Assembly: GCF_003315035.1 (NCBI RefSeq)
Contig: NZ_QNRE01000010.1
Coordinates: 202,098 to 266,097 of the forward strand
Origin: Nocardia puris
GTDB lineage: Bacteria > Actinomycetota > Actinomycetes > Mycobacteriales > Mycobacteriaceae
Direction of reading: 5' to 3'
Length of the DNA: 64,000 bases
In this document: positions 43,643 through 53,214 of the stretch, one piece after another
Position numbering within the stretch: the first letter of the stretch is position 1
Layout: each line of letters starts with the position of its first letter
Notes under the pieces: generated by a model
Told to the model about the DNA's origin: nothing
What the model saw: only the letters and a program-made list of their open reading frames with translations
Database searches by the model: none
Translations under genes and position numbers: made by a program

Positions 43643-44108
43643 TCAGGCCCTTTGCCTGCCGCCCCGGCCGGTTATGGCCGGGGCGGCAGGCAAAGGGGTT
43701 GGCGTACCCCAACAGGTGCTTCAGCTCTTCATAATCGTGCTTGAAGAGAATGCGCAGCGAGCCGGTGCCGTCGTCATTCTTGACGACGGTAAAAGATTCC
43801 ATGCGGCCCGACCATCTGACTCCGTCGCGGTCGACCGTTGCGTGTATTCCGTCCGTAGATCGACCGTTTACATCGATCACCCAATCCGACATCCAGTAAT
43901 CGAGCGGGAGTTCGAACAGAGCCGTCCCGGTTTCATTGTTCAGCTCACGGATGTCGGCGGAAACAATTCGGTTGACCGCGCCGCGCAGGTTCCAGTCACC
44001 ATCCCAAAACCTCACCACCGGAGGATTGAGCCTCGCGGACTTTTCGAGCGACGCCGCGTGCGCGAGCCTGGCATAGGTGGCGTCGAAATCGATTGTTACT
44101 ACCGTCAT
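43506..44108 (-). CDS. Gp37-like phage tail protein, N-terminal part
   Basis: 200 aa from ATG 44108 (ATGA overlap with the previous gene). It begins MTVVTIDFDATYARLAHAAS. Residues to ~139 (VRFWDGDWNLRGAVNRIVSA, DYEELKHLLGYANPF) match the usual N-terminal half of Gp37-like tail proteins. From residue ~140 it reads through the hairpin insert (ACRPGHNRPGRQAKG) and continues ~45 codons out of frame over the start of the second half before a stop. The extra C-terminal residues are therefore probably not native. Confidence 0.72.
   Translation of the reverse strand: MTVVTIDFDATYARLAHAASLEKSARLNPPVVRFWDGDWNLRGAVNRIVSADIRELNNETGTALFELPLDYWMSDWVIDVNGRSTDGIHATVDRDGVRWSGRMESFTVVKNDDGTGSLRILFKHDYEELKHLLGYANPFACRPGHNRPGRQAKGLITPSGGAISEGVDNFRSIPMDLQIDRVFRDPARHGGMVATTCRPS
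43640..43697. repeat. 22-bp perfect hairpin within the split tail gene
   Basis: Arms 43648-43669 and 43676-43697 are exact reverse complements (outer bases ccctttgcctgccg), with a 6-nt loop ggttat. The hairpin plus 8 bases up to 43640 occupies the place where the Gp37-like coding sequence is interrupted. Confidence 0.85.
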
Positions 44109-44980
44109 TGCAGCCCCCAGGGCCGCGACCAGGTCCTCGGGCAGCGGACTTGCAACCCCGCGCCCTCTTCGGCGTCCGTTACGCTGACCGGAAGTTCAGT
44201 TTCGGGAGTCCACGGCGGCACTGGGTACAGAAAGGCGACGCCATTCATCAATGACCAAACCTGCGATCCGTTCATGTCGCGAAGCTGATCCGCGAAAGGA
44301 TCGGATTGGACCCAGAAGACTTGGTCTGCCCTGGCCATCGGGAGGGAAATTCGTCGGTGGCGATCTTCTTCAGCCCGACGGAAGCGATTGTCACCCCACG
44401 AGAAGTCCGGCAATACCCACCGACCCGGGCCTTGGACGATCCATTCCAACCAGATCTCCACGTCGGTCGGATTGGAGACGGTGACCGCGCCTTGGGATTC
44501 AGGTCCAGTCGCCACGAAGGCGTCGGTGACGGGCTCCTCGTACCACCAGGGGTCACCCGCGACGCACGTCATGACGACCCGCTCGACCTTGGTCATGTGG
44601 GGGTCGCGCTCCGGCTCGAAGGCCGGCTGCTCACCGAGCCGCAGTCGCAGATGTCGGCGCGAGTCTTCGGTGGTGATCCACAGCCGGGTGTCGCGGTCGT
44701 AGCTCCACGCCTTGCGCCACGCCGAATCTGCCTGCCCCCAGGTTCTGCCGGTTGTGTTGCCGACCGTGACGCCGAAGACGATGTCTCGCTGGAGATTCCG
44801 CCTGGCGTAGTAGGTTGAGCCGATCTGGCTGGAGTGCGAGCCGTAGATCGTGCGGACAGGCGCGTCGTAGATGCCGGCCACGTCGGTGCCGAGCCACACC
44901 CCCTGCGCGCCCATCCCGACGCCGGAGATCACGAAACGCGAGCCGTCGCAGCCCTCGACCTCGACGAGAGTTCGTGCCAT
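44105..44980 (-). CDS. Phage distal tail (Dit-like)/minor tail protein
   Basis: 291 aa from ATG 44980, with GGGAAC upstream; the longer frame overlaps the tape-measure end. Blocks are ARTLVEVEGCDGSRFVISGV, RRNLQRDIVFGVTVGNTTGR and WITTEDSRRHLRLRLGEQPA. Length and position directly after the tape measure suit a distal tail or hub protein of siphoviruses. Two copies of the ACAACTRAATA motif lie in its upstream gap. Confidence 0.75.
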   Translation of the reverse strand: MARTLVEVEGCDGSRFVISGVGMGAQGVWLGTDVAGIYDAPVRTIYGSHSSQIGSTYYARRNLQRDIVFGVTVGNTTGRTWGQADSAWRKAWSYDRDTRLWITTEDSRRHLRLRLGEQPAFEPERDPHMTKVERVVMTCVAGDPWWYEEPVTDAFVATGPESQGAVTVSNPTDVEIWLEWIVQGPGRWVLPDFSWGDNRFRRAEEDRHRRISLPMARADQVFWVQSDPFADQLRDMNGSQVWSLMNGVAFLYPVPPWTPETELPVSVTDAEEGAGLQVRCPRTWSRPWGLQ

Positions 44981-45038
44981 TAGTTCCCTGTTCAGTTGTG
45001 TATTTAGTTGTGGTCGAATCGATTTCGACGTCTTGTAG

Positions 45039-48000
45039 TCAGCGTTGGATGTACCCGGCCGCCTTCTGCCGTTGCCTAAGTGACTCCCGGCGCATCGCCT
45101 CGTCCAGGTCGCGGACGTGGTAGTGGATGTGCTCCTCCACCACCCGCGCCGCCTGCTGGCCGCCCTCGCGGAGCGCACCGCCGTTCTGCACGAGGCGGGT
45201 TAGGAATCCGGAGTCGCGCAATCCGAGATCGGACCGCACTCCGTCCCACTGGGCTGTGAAGAACCCGGAGACGATGTCCATGGCCCGCGGTCCGAACGTC
45301 TGGGTGAACAGCTCCGGACTCATTGGCTGCGGAAGCGGCGGCTCGCCCGGCCCGTGCCGGTCTTCCGGCTTCACCGGGTCATCGAAGTGACCAGGATCGA
45401 CGGACATGTCGGCACCAGGCGCGAACTCTTCGCCCAGTACCGGCGGAGAGTGAGTAGCCGTGGCCGGGTTCTGGGGCAGAGCTTGACCAGGGTTGTTCGG
45501 CGCCTCTGGCATCAATCTGCCTAGCAGCGTGACGACCTCGGAAATGACGCGCTGCGCCTGCTCGACGATTGCGGGTGCGTGCCCGGGGTCAATGTCGGGG
45601 ACGGTGAGTCGCGCCGCGCCGGCCAGCGCCTCGATCAGGTCCGCCAGCTGGCTCCATTGCTCGTAGGTGAGCACAGCCTCCGGCGACCCCGAAAGGTTCC
45701 AGCCGATTCCACCATGTGGCAATACACCGCCCTGGTCGTACCCGACGCCACGGAACGCCGCCGCCAAGGACCCGTACTTGGGGTCGCGCAACGCGTAGTT
45801 GATGGCGGCCCTGATGTTCGATTCGGGGTCGTAGATGTCGGTGTTGTACCCAGCGTCGGCGTAGGCACGGAAGGTCGGGTCGATGACCTGGAGCAGCCCC
45901 TTGGAAGGAATACCCGCGGCGGCGTTGGAGTCCCACAGGTTGATCGCGCGCGGGTTGCCTGAGGACTCCGACCTGATCTGATTCAGTACTCTGTCGGTCT
46001 CGCCAAGATCCTGGCCCTTCTCCCGTAGGACCTTCTCCACGAGCGGACGCCACCGCTCTACGTCGGCGGTGTTGCCGGACGCGCTTCCGAACGTGGCCAG
46101 CGCGGGCGAGGCGTGCGCCGCCGCCAGCACGGTGTCGATCAGATGCTCGCCAACGCGACGGGGCAGAACGCCGAGCAAGCTGGTCCCGCTGTCAGGGATC
46201 GTGTCCCGCAGGGTCGCCAGCGGCGTGACGAGCCGATCGAGCACCTGCTGACCGAGCCCGGGCAGGTAGTCCCCGCCGGCGGCCAGCGAGATCATCTGCC
46301 CATCGGATGCGATCGGCCCCAAGTTGGCCCAGTGCAGATGGTCGACGTGTTGGGCGTTGGTCGGCTGCCCGTAGTCGAATCGCCGACCGTTCTTCAAGTT
46401 TGTCCACCCCGCGAGCGGCCAGTGGATCAGCTCCGTGGACATCGGATACCGGGAGTAGACCCAGCGCGCAATCTCGGCCATGGGCCCGCCGAGGTCGATT
46501 GCGCGCCCCGCCATGTGGTAGTCGAATCCCGCACCGACATCTCGAAAGCGCTTGGCGCTGGTTAGGATTGCACGAGGGAACGCGCTCCTGACGGCATCCC
46601 ACAGCGATCGCTGGACCGGGTCGAGCGGGTCCGCCGTGGCGACGATCCCGCCCGTGGCGTAGTGCTGAATCGACGACTGGTAGCGGCGCACTCCCGCGAC
46701 GCCGTTGCGGCGGGCTGCGGCGTTCGCTTCGTGGACGTAGGTGCTGCCGACGGCACGGACCCATTCCGGCCGCATGATCGCTTCGCCGCCGCCGACGGCG
46801 ATTGTGCGAGTATCGCGACCAGGCGTGTACCCGGGGATGACGCCGCCGGTGTGATAGCCCTCGATCCGAGAGACGGTGATCGTCCACTCGGGTAGATCCG
46901 GTACCACCTGCCGCAGTGCGGTCCAGGCGTCGCGGAGTCCCCTGTTGACGACGTGGTCGAGAATCCAGTTGACTGGGTCCGCGACCGCTCGCCGGACAGC
47001 GCTCCACTCGACCGACAGCGACTGCACGCTCGTCCGCGTCTTGACGGCTAGGTCGCCCACCGCACGCGTGAGGGCGGGCAGCATCACAAGCGTTATGTCC
47101 GCGATGTCCAAACCGATTGCCGGACGCAGGGATTGGAAGGCACGCACCGCCCCCTCCTCGATGCCTGCGCGGAAGCTGGCGTGCAATCCGGCCGCGCCGA
47201 CGCCCAGTTCCGTGAATGCGGGCACGGCCACCGCGCTGGCATCGACCACCGCCTGTCCAGCTGCTGCTGCCGAGGTCGCGATCCCATCGAACGCGGGCAG
47301 TAGCTGCTCGTCGTAGGCGCGACGAACACCATCGGCGAATGTCGAGAACGAGCCATGGGCGGCGGAGAAGTCGGGCACTTGCGGCACTGCGGTGGGTTGC
47401 GCAGCCTGTTGACCCTCGCCTGGTGTCGATGGCTGCGAATTGTGTTCTACAGCATCTGGTTTCGCCGGCAGAGGAGCGCCGGGGGTAGGGATTGGCAGCG
47501 CGTCGGCGGGCGGTGCATTTGGGGTGGACAAGTCCACCGGAGTGGCGTACCCGAGGTAGGAAGGTTCGTAGCCGAGTAGTCGATTATATTGCGCGAGTTG
47601 AGATTGCAGGCGGCGGCGTTCATAGGCGGACTGCTCGTCGGCTAGTGCGATCAGGGTGTCACGACGCTGATCCATAACCTGCTGGCGGTCCAACTGGACT
47701 GCGGCACCGTCGGTGTGGTCGTTGATCGCGGCGCGCTGCTCGGGCGACATCTCGGGTGGCGTGCTATTCATAGCCGCTCGCTCCGTGTCGCTCAGCGTCA
47801 CGTTGTACGGGTTCGCATCCGCCGCGAAGTTCTCCGGCGAGTTGGAAACAATCCGTCGCCAGCGGTCCTCGAGTTCGTCCAGGCTCTGCTGCGCGGGGCT
47901 GGTGTCGATGTCCAGGCGCGGCGGGTCGGCCAGAGCCTCGGGAATGAGCCGGAAGTAGCTGAGGAGGGCGTCGATGCGTTCGCGAGGCAGCTGATCATCG

Positions 48001-51000
48001 AGCATCGCGATCAGGCGGTCCTGCACTTCCCGCATCGCCGCCGCTCGGGCCGTAGTTGCCTGTTCCTCGGACTGCCCCGCCTCGCGGGCCGCGACGTAGG
48101 CGGCGGCTCCGACCCCGGCGAAGGCGGTCGCCAGCTGATCAAGCTGTCCCGTCAGATCGCGTCCAGCCTGCTCGGTGGTCTCCAGTCGGCCATTAGCCTC
48201 GATGAGGTCGGCGAGCCACAGCGCCGTCGCGCCGTCGTCGGCCGTCAGTGGTTTGCTGAGGATCGATTCGAGCTGGTCCAGCGCCTCGTCGGCCGCCAGC
48301 CGTGCATCGTCTTGAATTCGGGCGTCGCGACGCTGAGCGGCGAACGCCTCAGTGAGGGTGTCGACGGCTTCTGCCGCGCCGAGCGTTTGAGCGCGGATCG
48401 CGTCGTATGCCGACGCCATCCGGGATGCCGAGGCGACCGATTGGTTGAACTCGTTGCGGAGGTACTGCAAAACCGGCAGCAAGGCGTCACCTTCGGTGCC
48501 GGTGGCCCGTACGCGTGCGATCAGCGCGTCATACTGCTCGTTCGTGCCAACGATCGCGTCGGCCACGTCACCGTAGGTCGCGCGCAGCTTCTCCCACGCG
48601 CCGACAGCGTTGGCTGCGAAATCTCGGCGAGCACGAGCGTCCGCAACGTCGTCCGTCCCGACGCCGAGGCCGAAGCCACCCGAGAGCGCCCATCCGTCGA
48701 GTTCTTCGTCATCGATGGTGCGGAGACTGTCGATGCGTTCGGAGAGCCGGTTGGCGATGGCGGCGCGCACACGCTCGTCGGCGACACCATCCGACTCGGA
48801 CAGGGCCTCGGTCAGGCGTTCCCGAAACTCGGGCTCTGACTGCTGATAGTCGCGAAAAACCTGCTCGCTCTTAGCGATCTTTCCTTCGAACTCATCAGCC
48901 TTGGACGACAGGTATCCGAAAGCCAGCGCCGCAGCGGCGATATAGCCACCCCACGAAGCAATTCCAGCGCCGATACTCGACACCGCACCCGAAAGCCGTT
49001 GCAGGCCAGCGCTTCGCCTTCCAGATTCCTCTAATCGTGCGTTGAAGGACGCAACTCCGCGCCCGGCACCGAGGAATCCAGCTCCGATCCCGGCGACCAG
49101 CGCGCTCAGCGCGTTGAAAGTCTTGATGGCGAGAATGGCGGTGACCAGCGTCTCCAGGAGCGGGATCACACGCTCCAGTGACACGGCCAGTTCGGCGAAG
49201 GTGCCGATCAGGTGCAGAATCGGCGTACCCACTGTCTGCACCGCAGGCAGCACGGTCTCGGTGAAAACGCTGGCCAGGGCGACCATGACGGGATAGAGCC
49301 GGTCCCACGCCGCGCGGGTGGAGTCGAAGAAGTCGCGGACGCCGTCCTGGCCGGCGGACGAGGCGAGGCGGTCACGGAGCCCACGGACGCGGCGCTCGAG
49401 CCCGTCGAGCATAGAATCGCCATCGGCCCCGGTTGCTCGAAAAACCTGCCGGAGCACGCCGAAGGTATCGCGGATGACACGCCCGAGCTGCTTCGTGCGC
49501 TCGATTCCGGTGTCGATCATCGCCGCGAGCGATCCGTCCGCCCGCATCGCGGCAACCTTGGTGTCGAACCGCTCGACCTCGTCAGCGAGCCCGCTCAGTA
49601 TTTGCGGCAGGAATGCCGATCCGGTGGCGGACAAGCCGAGGATCGTGCGAGTCAGCGGTTCGAACGCGCGCGCTGCCTGCGCACTCGCTCGACTGGCGTT
49701 GACGAAGAACAGCTGGAGGTCGACGTTGGCGAGATCGGTGGACAGGTAACGCAGCGATCGCCGAAGCCCGCTATTGATGCCGACGGCGATGCCATCCAGA
49801 CCGCGGCTCAGTACCGGCAGCCCAGCGCGGCCCAGCTCCGTGACGTCGGCTGCAAGACCTTGAAATAGGCTGTCCTGCACGGTAAGCCGCATCGAACGCC
49901 ACGCGTCGCCCATTCCGCGTACGTTCTCGACGAATTCGCGTGCCTGAGGCGACAGGTTGGCAAGGGCCTCGGAGTACTTGCGTTCCCAGGTCGATACGTT
50001 CTCAGTCGCCGTGCGCAGCGCCTCGCTCTGAGAATCGATTGCGTCGGCGATTCGTCGCTGAGCGTCGGCGTCGGCCTCGGCGGCGTCGCGGATGGTGCGG
50101 CCGAGCGCGGCCTGCGCCTCGGCCTGCTGGTCGGTCGCGTCCAGCACGGCCTCTTTGGCGCGCACGACGCCGGCGTCGCCGTCGATCCCGCGCCGGTTGG
50201 TCTCCTCAGCCTCCTCACGCAGCTGCTGGTTTCGGCGGCGGACGTCATCGTAGGTCTCGTCGGCCGCCGTGATCGCGACCTGTAGCTCCTGGATGTCCAG
50301 ACCTGACGCACCGCCGGCTCGAAGCGCGTCGGCCAAGTTCTGGCGGGCACGCAGAGTGGCCAGATACGCCTGACGTTCGCTGGTCGCCGACCCACGTAGG
50401 GCGTCGTTGACGTCGCGGATGCGCTGTACAGCGTCGCGCCGTGCTTGACTCAGCGCCTTCTGGGCATCGGTTGCGCTGCGCTGCGCCCGTTCCACGGTGC
50501 GCTCGGCCGCTGCGACCGCTTCCTGCCCCTGCACGGCGGTGCGCGCCGAGGATCGGTAGGCGTCTTCCACCGATCGTTGCGCTTGCGCAATCCGGCGGGC
50601 GGCCTGCTCACGCGTTCGGGCGTCGGCGTCGGCGTCGCGCCCGGAGTTCGTGGTCATCTGCGTGGCGGCCTTGAAAGCGCTGGGAACGCCGGTGCTGCCT
50701 ACGACGATCGCGGTAATGGAGGCTGCCGCGCCCGCCGCTAGCGCGGGAAGCACGGCCAGCGCAGTCCCGGCTTGCAGCAGCGATCCGACCAAGGGCACCA
50801 GGTTGACGGCACCGAGTGCAGCCAGGGCGGCACCGGCACCGACCGCCACTTGAGTGGTCGCGGTGAGCAGACGACCCGTGAGCAGCAGTCGCTCGGTCAA
50901 GCCATCGAGAATGCGGGTGGTGCGCTCATCGATCGCCTCGGAGAACCGCCGAAATATCGGCATCTCAACGCGGCGGTCCAGAGCGCTTTCATCCCGTATC

Positions 51001-52298
51001 AGCGCGGTTTGGGCGTAGCTTTGGCGCTGCTGAGCGGCGGTGTAGTCCTGCGCCGCCACAGCACGACGCGCCCGAAGTGCAATGAGCGCCGCCTCCGACC
51101 GCGCCACCTTCCGCGCGTCGGCGTCCGACGCCCGCAGCAACTCGCCATGGCGCTCCTCGGCTGCGTTGACCGCTGCGGTCGCGGCATCCAGCGACCGGCG
51201 AGTCCGGGCTACCGCTCGTTCGGCGGCATCCACGTTCTGCGCAGCGCGGGCTGCCTCCCGGATCGCGCGCTGATCCTCCTCGAGAGCGTCGTTGAGCGGC
51301 GCGCCTTGCAGGATGCGCTCGGCTTTTCCCCGTACGCGAGCGAGCGCGGTGCGCGGTGGCGAGGACAAGATCTGGTCGATCAAGCTCTGCGCGCGATCGC
51401 GAGCACGGCTGGCTTCAGCGCGGGCGCGGGCTGACTGCGCGTCATCCGGTCGTACGGCTCGAAACGCCTTCCGCGCTTCGCGAAGCGCCGCCTCGGCCTC
51501 GCCCGCCATTCGCTCCAGCCCGGCCTGAACGTCGGTGGCCCGGCGATACCGCGCGGCCAGGACCCGAAGGTCGTCGGTGAGGCGGCCCGTCAGCGGCCGG
51601 TCGCTCATCCCGGGAGTGAAAGGTCCGCGAGCATCCGCCATCGCCGCTTGCAGATCCTGAATGCGGCGTGATCTGGAGCGCCGCGTGAGCCCGTTCCCGC
51701 CCTCGCCGCGAAGATCATCGAACTGGCGTTGTGCCCTGGACATCGCATCCGCGAACTGGCGAGCGAGCTGCTGGGTGATTCGCGCCTGCTGAGCACGAGC
51801 CGCGGCATCGTAGTCGACCTGGCGTGCCGCGTCCCGGAGGTTCTGCCCGCGCGCTGACTGATCAGGGCTGAGCCGTCCGCGGTACCGCGCCAGATCCTCG
51901 ACCACCAGCCGTTCACGGCGGCCCAAACGCGTTGCGACGCGGCGGAATCCCTCAGCCTGGCCGCGAGCGGCTTCCTCGCCAGCAGTGCGGCCGGCGCGGC
52001 GGGCAGCGGCGCGGTCTACCGCAGGGGTCAGCGTGCCTGCGCGATCCAGGCGGTCGGCGATCTGGCGCTCGGCGTTCTCCAACGCAGTGCGGGAAGCGCG
52101 CACCTCGACATCGACCGTGTGGTCGAGCGCCTCGATTTCGGCGCGTGCGGCGGCGGTGTCGGCGTCAACGCGCAGACTGATCTCGGCGACGATGCCTGCG
52201 ACCGCGGTGCGAACCTCGGTCTCCATCTGGATCTTGAGGTCGGTAGTGTCCGGGCGTACGACGATGCGTGCGGTGCCCGCCGAGTACCGAGACGGCAA
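45039..52298 (-). CDS. Tape measure protein with peptidase-like and transglycosylase domains
   Basis: 2419 aa, the longest gene in the window. The start is TTG 52298 (MPSRYSAGTARIVVRPDTTD), with GGAG upstream; an in-frame stop precedes it. Residues 1-480 and ~540-850 are Arg/Ala-rich coiled coil. Hydrophobic segments lie at ~485-530 (VGAGAALAALGAVNLVPLVG) and ~1040-1080. Near ~1900-1985 an M15-like domain shows FDYHMAGRAIDLGG and HVDHLHWANL. At ~2100-2190 there is an SLT transglycosylase domain (NQIRSESSGNPRAIN, SKGLLQVIDPTFRAYAD). The protein sets tail length and probably locally opens the cell wall during DNA entry. From the coil length a long tail is expected. Confidence 0.9.
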   Translation of the reverse strand: MPSRYSAGTARIVVRPDTTDLKIQMETEVRTAVAGIVAEISLRVDADTAAARAEIEALDHTVDVEVRASRTALENAERQIADRLDRAGTLTPAVDRAAARRAGRTAGEEAARGQAEGFRRVATRLGRRERLVVEDLARYRGRLSPDQSARGQNLRDAARQVDYDAAARAQQARITQQLARQFADAMSRAQRQFDDLRGEGGNGLTRRSRSRRIQDLQAAMADARGPFTPGMSDRPLTGRLTDDLRVLAARYRRATDVQAGLERMAGEAEAALREARKAFRAVRPDDAQSARARAEASRARDRAQSLIDQILSSPPRTALARVRGKAERILQGAPLNDALEEDQRAIREAARAAQNVDAAERAVARTRRSLDAATAAVNAAEERHGELLRASDADARKVARSEAALIALRARRAVAAQDYTAAQQRQSYAQTALIRDESALDRRVEMPIFRRFSEAIDERTTRILDGLTERLLLTGRLLTATTQVAVGAGAALAALGAVNLVPLVGSLLQAGTALAVLPALAAGAAASITAIVVGSTGVPSAFKAATQMTTNSGRDADADARTREQAARRIAQAQRSVEDAYRSSARTAVQGQEAVAAAERTVERAQRSATDAQKALSQARRDAVQRIRDVNDALRGSATSERQAYLATLRARQNLADALRAGGASGLDIQELQVAITAADETYDDVRRRNQQLREEAEETNRRGIDGDAGVVRAKEAVLDATDQQAEAQAALGRTIRDAAEADADAQRRIADAIDSQSEALRTATENVSTWERKYSEALANLSPQAREFVENVRGMGDAWRSMRLTVQDSLFQGLAADVTELGRAGLPVLSRGLDGIAVGINSGLRRSLRYLSTDLANVDLQLFFVNASRASAQAARAFEPLTRTILGLSATGSAFLPQILSGLADEVERFDTKVAAMRADGSLAAMIDTGIERTKQLGRVIRDTFGVLRQVFRATGADGDSMLDGLERRVRGLRDRLASSAGQDGVRDFFDSTRAAWDRLYPVMVALASVFTETVLPAVQTVGTPILHLIGTFAELAVSLERVIPLLETLVTAILAIKTFNALSALVAGIGAGFLGAGRGVASFNARLEESGRRSAGLQRLSGAVSSIGAGIASWGGYIAAAALAFGYLSSKADEFEGKIAKSEQVFRDYQQSEPEFRERLTEALSESDGVADERVRAAIANRLSERIDSLRTIDDEELDGWALSGGFGLGVGTDDVADARARRDFAANAVGAWEKLRATYGDVADAIVGTNEQYDALIARVRATGTEGDALLPVLQYLRNEFNQSVASASRMASAYDAIRAQTLGAAEAVDTLTEAFAAQRRDARIQDDARLAADEALDQLESILSKPLTADDGATALWLADLIEANGRLETTEQAGRDLTGQLDQLATAFAGVGAAAYVAAREAGQSEEQATTARAAAMREVQDRLIAMLDDQLPRERIDALLSYFRLIPEALADPPRLDIDTSPAQQSLDELEDRWRRIVSNSPENFAADANPYNVTLSDTERAAMNSTPPEMSPEQRAAINDHTDGAAVQLDRQQVMDQRRDTLIALADEQSAYERRRLQSQLAQYNRLLGYEPSYLGYATPVDLSTPNAPPADALPIPTPGAPLPAKPDAVEHNSQPSTPGEGQQAAQPTAVPQVPDFSAAHGSFSTFADGVRRAYDEQLLPAFDGIATSAAAAGQAVVDASAVAVPAFTELGVGAAGLHASFRAGIEEGAVRAFQSLRPAIGLDIADITLVMLPALTRAVGDLAVKTRTSVQSLSVEWSAVRRAVADPVNWILDHVVNRGLRDAWTALRQVVPDLPEWTITVSRIEGYHTGGVIPGYTPGRDTRTIAVGGGEAIMRPEWVRAVGSTYVHEANAAARRNGVAGVRRYQSSIQHYATGGIVATADPLDPVQRSLWDAVRSAFPRAILTSAKRFRDVGAGFDYHMAGRAIDLGGPMAEIARWVYSRYPMSTELIHWPLAGWTNLKNGRRFDYGQPTNAQHVDHLHWANLGPIASDGQMISLAAGGDYLPGLGQQVLDRLVTPLATLRDTIPDSGTSLLGVLPRRVGEHLIDTVLAAAHASPALATFGSASGNTADVERWRPLVEKVLREKGQDLGETDRVLNQIRSESSGNPRAINLWDSNAAAGIPSKGLLQVIDPTFRAYADAGYNTDIYDPESNIRAAINYALRDPKYGSLAAAFRGVGYDQGGVLPHGGIGWNLSGSPEAVLTYEQWSQLADLIEALAGAARLTVPDIDPGHAPAIVEQAQRVISEVVTLLGRLMPEAPNNPGQALPQNPATATHSPPVLGEEFAPGADMSVDPGHFDDPVKPEDRHGPGEPPLPQPMSPELFTQTFGPRAMDIVSGFFTAQWDGVRSDLGLRDSGFLTRLVQNGGALREGGQQAARVVEEHIHYHVRDLDEAMRRESLRQRQKAAGYIQR

Positions 52299-52327
52299 CG
52301 TCTACTCCGTTCCCTGTGAAGTTGTGT

Positions 52328-53166
52328 TCAGAGGCCGAGGTCGGCCAGCGTTTCGTCCACGGCAGACCGCTCTCGCTGCGCGCGCTCGCGCTCGATCGCG
52401 GTCACGGGCCGCGGCATCGGCCGCACTTTGGGCGGCTGTTTACCCTTGGGCAGGTTGATCGCGATCAACGTCGCGTTGAGCTGCTGTACGAGGTCGCATA
52501 GCGCGAGCAGCACATGGACTTCGGTGGTGTAGCCAGCCGACGATGTGATGACCGGGATACCGTCGTCTTCGGGGCTGGTTGCGGCTGAGGGTGGTTCGAG
52601 GTCTGCGAGGCGGGCCGCCAGGCGTTGGTCCGAGTCCTGCGCGGCCCGGTATCGCGAACCCGGAGGCACCTGCCCGAGGAACCGATAGAGTTTCGCCCAC
52701 GCGAGTTCGCCGCGGACGAAGTCGAGCAGGTCAAGTCGCCAATACTCGTGCAGATCCCACTCGATCGACTCGTAGCGCTCTTCGAGGAGCGCTACGAGTC
52801 CTGCGCGCCCCCCGGCAGATCGGCGGCGCTCTCATCCGGCGCAGCGTCGAAGTGCCGCTGGATGTCCTGGACGAGGGCGAGGGTAACTTCGACTGGCTCG
52901 TCGCGAATCGCGTCCCACACCGCCGGATAGGCGGCCCGGCCCACGAGAGCGGCGATCATGGCCTCCAGGTCCCGCACAGCCACACTGCCTGCGGCGTCCA
53001 GCAGGGTCGCCAGCGCGAGCGAACGCTCCAGGCTGTCGGGTGCGCTGATTTCCACAGGCGGGTCCGCTCCATCGAAGATATACGGGTCGGGCGCGATGTA
53101 GTTCTTCTTCGCCTCAGCCTTCAGCTGCGCCCACCGGCTCATCGGGCGGGGAGTCTTCTTCGGCAT
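52328..53166 (-). CDS. Tail assembly chaperone G-T fusion made by -1 frameshift
   Basis: The upstream frame (52792-53166) shifts -1 at GGGGGGC (52813-52807) into a downstream frame that lacks its own start. That frame reads RAGLVALLEERYESIEWDLH, then EYWRLDLLDFVRGELAWAKL, to the stop at 52328, giving ~279 aa. The downstream part continues with Pro-rich and Lys/Arg-rich helical sequence (KGKQPPKVRPMPRPVTAIER). In siphoviruses the G and G-T products assemble the tail around the tape measure and are not in the virion. The position directly before the tape-measure gene is exactly as expected. Confidence 0.85.
52767..52813 (-). promoter_or_regulatory. Programmed -1 ribosomal frameshift signal
   Basis: Slippery heptamer G-GGG-GGC at 52813-52807 in the upstream frame (CCG GGG GGC). 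A 6-nt spacer follows, then a perfect 14-bp stem: arm GACTCGTAGCGCTC (52800-52787), loop CTCGAA (52786-52781), second arm 52780-52767. Frame arithmetic confirms that a -1 shift enters the downstream frame. Confidence 0.88.
52792..53166 (-). CDS. Tail assembly chaperone, short (G-like) product
   Basis: 124 aa from ATG 53166 (MPKKTPRPMSRWAQLKAEAK). Blocks are YIFDGADPPVEISAPDSLER and ALVGRAAYPAVWDAIRDEPV. The stop TAG lies inside the 5' arm of the frameshift hairpin. This is the product of normal termination; the fused form is listed separately. Confidence 0.85.
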   Translation of the reverse strand: MPKKTPRPMSRWAQLKAEAKKNYIAPDPYIFDGADPPVEISAPDSLERSLALATLLDAAGSVAVRDLEAMIAALVGRAAYPAVWDAIRDEPVEVTLALVQDIQRHFDAAPDESAADLPGGAQDS

Positions 53167-53214
53167 GCAATTCTCGCTATTCAATTGTCGCTTCAGGAGT
53201 TGTTCATCGAGTGC

